This document shows positions 60,102-64,000 of a stretch of 64,000 nucleotides of DNA, piece after piece. Source of the DNA: Pyrrhosoma nymphula (lineage: Eukaryota > Arthropoda > Insecta > Odonata > Coenagrionidae); NCBI GenBank assembly GCA_963573305.1, contig OY754327.1:138920855-138984854 (forward strand), read 5' to 3'. Positions within the stretch are counted from its first letter, which is position 1. Each line of letters opens with the position of its first letter. The position numbers and the translations under genes are program-made. The notes below the pieces were generated by a model that had not been told where the DNA came from, searched no databases, and saw nothing but the letters and a program-made list of their open reading frames with translations.

Positions 60102-61978
60102 GTCCGAATTAAATATATAAACATTTTATTTATGAACATGTAATATATGCTGTGTCAGTTACTTATGTACTGCTTCATATATTTTTCTGCATATTTGTTT
60201 GATTGGTTTGTGTGGATGTTAAGTTTCGTTGGTAGCTAAGTTCAAAATGAAAATAGGTTACTGTGCGTACTTACATTGGTGGAGAAATATGAAATGAAAT
60301 GAAGAGCCACTCAACCCAAAAATAATATTACCAGGCAAGGAAATTTTCCTTGCCTGGTAATTTGTATCTTTTTGTAGCGTGTAAGTTATACAAAGGGAGT
60401 AATTCATTGGCCTGAAATCCCATTTGCTGCTGGAATGTTCAGTAACTGAAAATGTTTTGTCCTCCTATTAATTGATGTACTCATCTCCTCCATAAGTAGA
60501 TGATCTTGCCATACTTGTCCGAATATACTCCACTTATAAGAACCCCTCCCCTCTACTTTTCATCTCCATTTTTGGAAATACTTAATTTCTATCATAAGTT
60601 ATCCTTTTCATGCAAAGTGCATTTTACATTAAATATAGTAAGCAGTAATTCAGTACAATTACACCTGAATTTTTGAATACCTGGACTAATGGCTGAATTA
60701 TACTCCGTCCAATCCGAATATAATCCTTCGACTGCTCTGCTTTACATATCACTGTTTTATTTCAGATTTTTCATTTGTATCACTATCAAGAGCATCAATC
60801 ATGTCTGAACGAAACATTAAACTTGGAATTAATGATTTCGAAAATGTAGCCAGCAGTTTATAATTCCTCTTGTGCTCAGAATTTCTTTATCCTTAGTCAG
60901 CGTGACATAACAAAGAATGTAGCATGTCATTTTTTAATGTGCTCCTAGACCTAATATGAGGAAAAATATTTATGGTGCAGTGGTTTTGCACGTTGCATAC
61001 TATATTTACCGCAACATAATTGGGTTCAAGCAATTTCTTTCAGGAGGAAAATTAATAATGTAATGAATAATAGTATATTCTTAAAACTATTTCTGAATAC
61101 ATGATCAAAGTAATCGGGTCAACGGGTTCCTTCGTTATTCTCATTGCCAGGGAAAAATTATATTACGACATATGTGTATTGCGGGTTGCATATCATATTT
61201 ACCGAATCCAATTCTGCAGTATAAACATCGTCCTGAAGAAAGATTTGCGAAATTTAGAAAAATCGAAAATTCAAGAAAAGACAAATAATTGATAAGAGTA
61301 ATATTTTCACAAGATTACCTATTTTTATCTGTGTATTTTTTTATTATTAGCCATGGACTTTTGGAGTGGTTTACTTCCCACTTTTAACAACCGATATTTT
61401 TTAATTTTAAGTTGAACAATATTCATGCATGTACATTATGCTTATTCCATTTTCGTTACCCTAGTACTTCTTTCCTGCTTTATGTTGTGTCTCAAAAATA
61501 CTTCATTATCATAATATTTAACATCCTGACTTTTAAAGACTTGTTACCTTCCTACATACAGGATTTATTTTTTTACTTGTGGTGTTAGTGTAGGGGCACT
61601 GGTAAATATATCATAGTTCCTGGGATTTTGAATGAAGCAATAATGGGATTGGTGGCGATGGATAGGTTATGAGTCGAATAAATGTGTACTACCAGGTGTT
61701 TTTTCTGAAAGTGTGGTTGAGCCGGTGTATGGCATCATACTTTCAAGATGGCTGCTAATGCCAACATTGATTTTGTTTTCGTGCTATAACTTCCTTATGG
61801 TCGATTTTGTGAAGATGCTGTAAATAATATTTTTATTTCCAATAAGACAGGGAACAAACAGGCTAACAAAATTGTTGATATTTAATATTTTTATGTTTCA
61901 TGACCACCTAAAACAGCACTTTATGGCCGTGTTATCAGAGTATTTAACAATCATTAACGGACGAGCACACATAACTAT
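60102..61978 (+). other. STUB1 intron 3, first part
   Basis: AT-rich. It contains a perfect 35-nt palindrome at 60327-60361 (ATTACCAGGCAAGGAAA and its complement around one base). No further STUB1 exon was found. Confidence 0.5.
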
Positions 61979-62089
61979 GCCTTGGGAGGTGAAAAATCCA
62001 CCCAGGCAGGACTTGAACTTGCGACCTTTGGGTTAGTAGGTGATGACTTTACCATCACCATCAAGGCTGCCACACCACCATCAAGGCCG
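61979..62089 (-). repeat. SINE family B copy
   Basis: The minus strand contains GTAAAGTCATCACCTACTAA and CGCAAGTTCAAGTCCTGCCT, then a TTTTTCACCTCCCAAGGCA body. The head has a local duplication of CACCATCAAGGC. Confidence 0.7.
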
Positions 62090-64000
62090 ACGCAAATCTT
62101 ACCATTGCAAAAATATGTCTCCTAAATAATCATTAATTAAAATCAGTAAATATGTTGGGTTATAAAAGTAAAGAAAAAATTATTATACTACTTCAGATCT
62201 GCAAACCCTTTTTATTATTACCTGCATAATTATTATGTGAAAGAAAAAATTGAATAAAATCAACTTATGAGTCGGACAGGTGCATTTCAAGGTCATTATT
62301 ATCATTGTTGTCACATAACTCTTCCTGGGCTCCACATTTGCACAGTTCTGTACATCTTATAGATTACACCCGACATTTGAATTTCACAGCACATTGTCCT
62401 TAGTCACAACCGAAACTTAACTATTTTAGAATAGGTATAGGTGCGCAGGGTACATTACTCATGATAGGAAAATACTCATTTCTCCTCTTTTCCCATCAAA
62501 ACTTAAGCGGGTACCGGGTGTTGAAGATTAGTCTGTCACCATTCCATCACTTGATAGTGAGTTCTTAATATGTAACACTGGCCTTGTTGGTGGTAAATTT
62601 TCACTTTGAACATCTTTTTTTCGTAAACATCGACCACCGGAGTTTACCGATGTCTGAAAATTGTTTGCCTTGTGACGAATTAGTTCTCCATTAGGGCAAT
62701 TTTGCATACCTTGCACCTCTGCCATTTCATGAGTGACTGCTACAGTGTTGTATAGTATTTGTTTGTTTTGACTGAGCTGCTGGTTCATTGGATATAGATG
62801 AAGCTGGTTGAGTCGTATTGTCAGATTGTGAGTCAGGAGTCAGAGATCGTGTGTCAAGACTATTATTAAGTTCTTTTCCTTCATAAGTCACGGGAGTTGT
62901 CATTGTCAAAATAGTCAAATCTTTTGAGCATCTTTCTATTGGCATAAGGCTTTGCATTCTGTAAGGTGATGATGATTTGACCTTTTTTCATGTGTTATAC
63001 CCGACATTTCTTTTGCTTCTGTGGATATCCTAGAAATTTCTGGAGAAGCTAAGAAAAAACATGTTAGAGTCCATTTCCTTTGAGTGATATTGACCACATG
63101 TCCAAGTACATACTTTCATTGCTCTGTTTTTTTGTTCGAGAGCTTCATCTGTTCTTAAAGAACAAAAAGGCATCTTTGTCTTGTTAACTACCCAACTTCC
63201 ACTACTTAACTAACAAATTAGGGTCTTTAATTTTCTAGCTGAGTCATTTCCGCCAAATACCAAGTTAACATACTCGCATAGTTGAAGAATTCAAGGGCAA
63301 ACAAGTAATTCACAAACTCTTCCAAGGATGAAAGATGCCATGCTCAGTTTCACATTCACACTCATCTAATAAGTAGAAGCATTGTATCAACCATGTTAAT
63401 TTATTGAAGTACTACTTTGAATGTTGGCTTTTCATGTGCTTCCCTAGCTTGGGATGAGTCTACTTTAGATAAGGCATTACCATTTTCCAAAGCTGTCATT
63501 ACTTCGAAATGCCTTTCAGAAATATTATAAACCTTTGGGCAACTTCTTTTCTTTTTTCTTGGAATAACAGTGAAATTTAACAAACGTATGCCTGGTAATA
63601 TATCAAATCAGTGCGATGCCCACTAAATAACATTGACAAAATACCACTAATGGAATATCATCGATATTAATCCATCAATTCTCTAAAAGTACTAAACCCA
63701 CAAAAAACTATTCATTAAACTCAGTTTATATACAGTGATATCACGATAGAGCGAGATTGATGTCTACATTTATACTACAAGAAATCATTTGATATCTCAG
63801 CGTGAAGAACCGTATTTGCATTGACCACGACATTGGAAAATAATGTATAGTATCTCAGCCAAAATCATACGCTAGGACATTGGACAAAAACAATTGGGAA
63901 ACATAATATCATTTCACTTATTGCACGATAAGCCACCAAACAATCTGCTAAAATCATAACACTTATAGAAAGAGTTTTGTATTTGACACCCAAAGCATCC
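62090..64000 (+). other. STUB1 intron 3, right end of window
   Basis: Minus-strand frames at 62528-62957 (Ser/Thr/Asn-rich) and 63401-63583 have no recognised family. Near 63737 the plus strand reads ACAGTGATATCACGATAGAG, vaguely like a Tigger terminus. The U-box exons of STUB1 were looked for and not seen. Confidence 0.4.

Noticed and set aside
62528..63583. Possible STUB1 exons or a downstream gene
   Set aside because: Frames are on the minus strand, low-complexity in part, and contain no U-box motif.

Overview
This looks like a TE-crowded intronic stretch of an arthropod nuclear genome, probably an insect. Evidence: spliced genes with GT-AG introns up to about 22 kb, AT-rich spacers, tRNA-derived SINEs, non-LTR retrotransposons and many DNA transposon relics. 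I cannot name the species. Nothing prokaryotic is present. || Two conserved genes lie head to head, with start codons about 1.2 kb apart. On the minus strand, ELAC2 (long-form tRNase Z, tRNA 3'-end processing in nucleus and mitochondria) runs from its start codon at 35838 down to an exon at 5321-5491. Nine coding exons join in frame with consistent intron phases (about 732 residues); the C-terminal exon(s) with the last metal ligands were not found and probably lie left of position 1. On the plus strand, STUB1/CHIP (co-chaperone E3 ubiquitin ligase) starts at 37053. Exons 1-3 (149 residues, the TPR part) are in the window, split by introns of 296 nt and about 22.3 kb; the U-box lies beyond the right edge. 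|| Nearly everything else is mobile-element sequence in the introns. 0-5 kb: direct and inverted repeats, a 5S rRNA-like relic and a piggyBac transposase pseudogene. 8-10 kb: a 2 kb TTAA-flanked piggyBac-like element. 13-22 kb: inverted SINE copies, a LINE with an open reverse transcriptase frame inserted into a pogo/Tigger-like relic, a second Tigger relic, and a hAT MITE inserted in a LINE fragment. 24-28 kb: fold-back hairpins with hammerhead-like cores, one of them inside a piggyBac relic. 31.6-32.7 kb: a TIR element full of CAACGTTG motifs. 34.0 and 36.2 kb: MITEs, the second in the shared ELAC2/STUB1 promoter interval. 38.5-42 kb: decayed copies of a repeated arthropod gene family and of Tigger. 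42.2-45.3 kb: a decayed R4-like LINE. 45.6-48.6 kb: a TIR transposon split by a later 1.6 kb hAT element with a clean 8-bp target duplication. 50-58 kb: LINE debris, tandem repeats, a 1.06 kb TIR element and a long perfect hairpin. || I found no convincing novel functional system. The strongest unusual signals are the CAACGTTG element, the fold-back hammerhead-like hairpins, the nested transposon insertions and the 37-bp-stem hairpin near 57.6 kb. Coordinates were counted by eye; TE edges may be off by a few bases.
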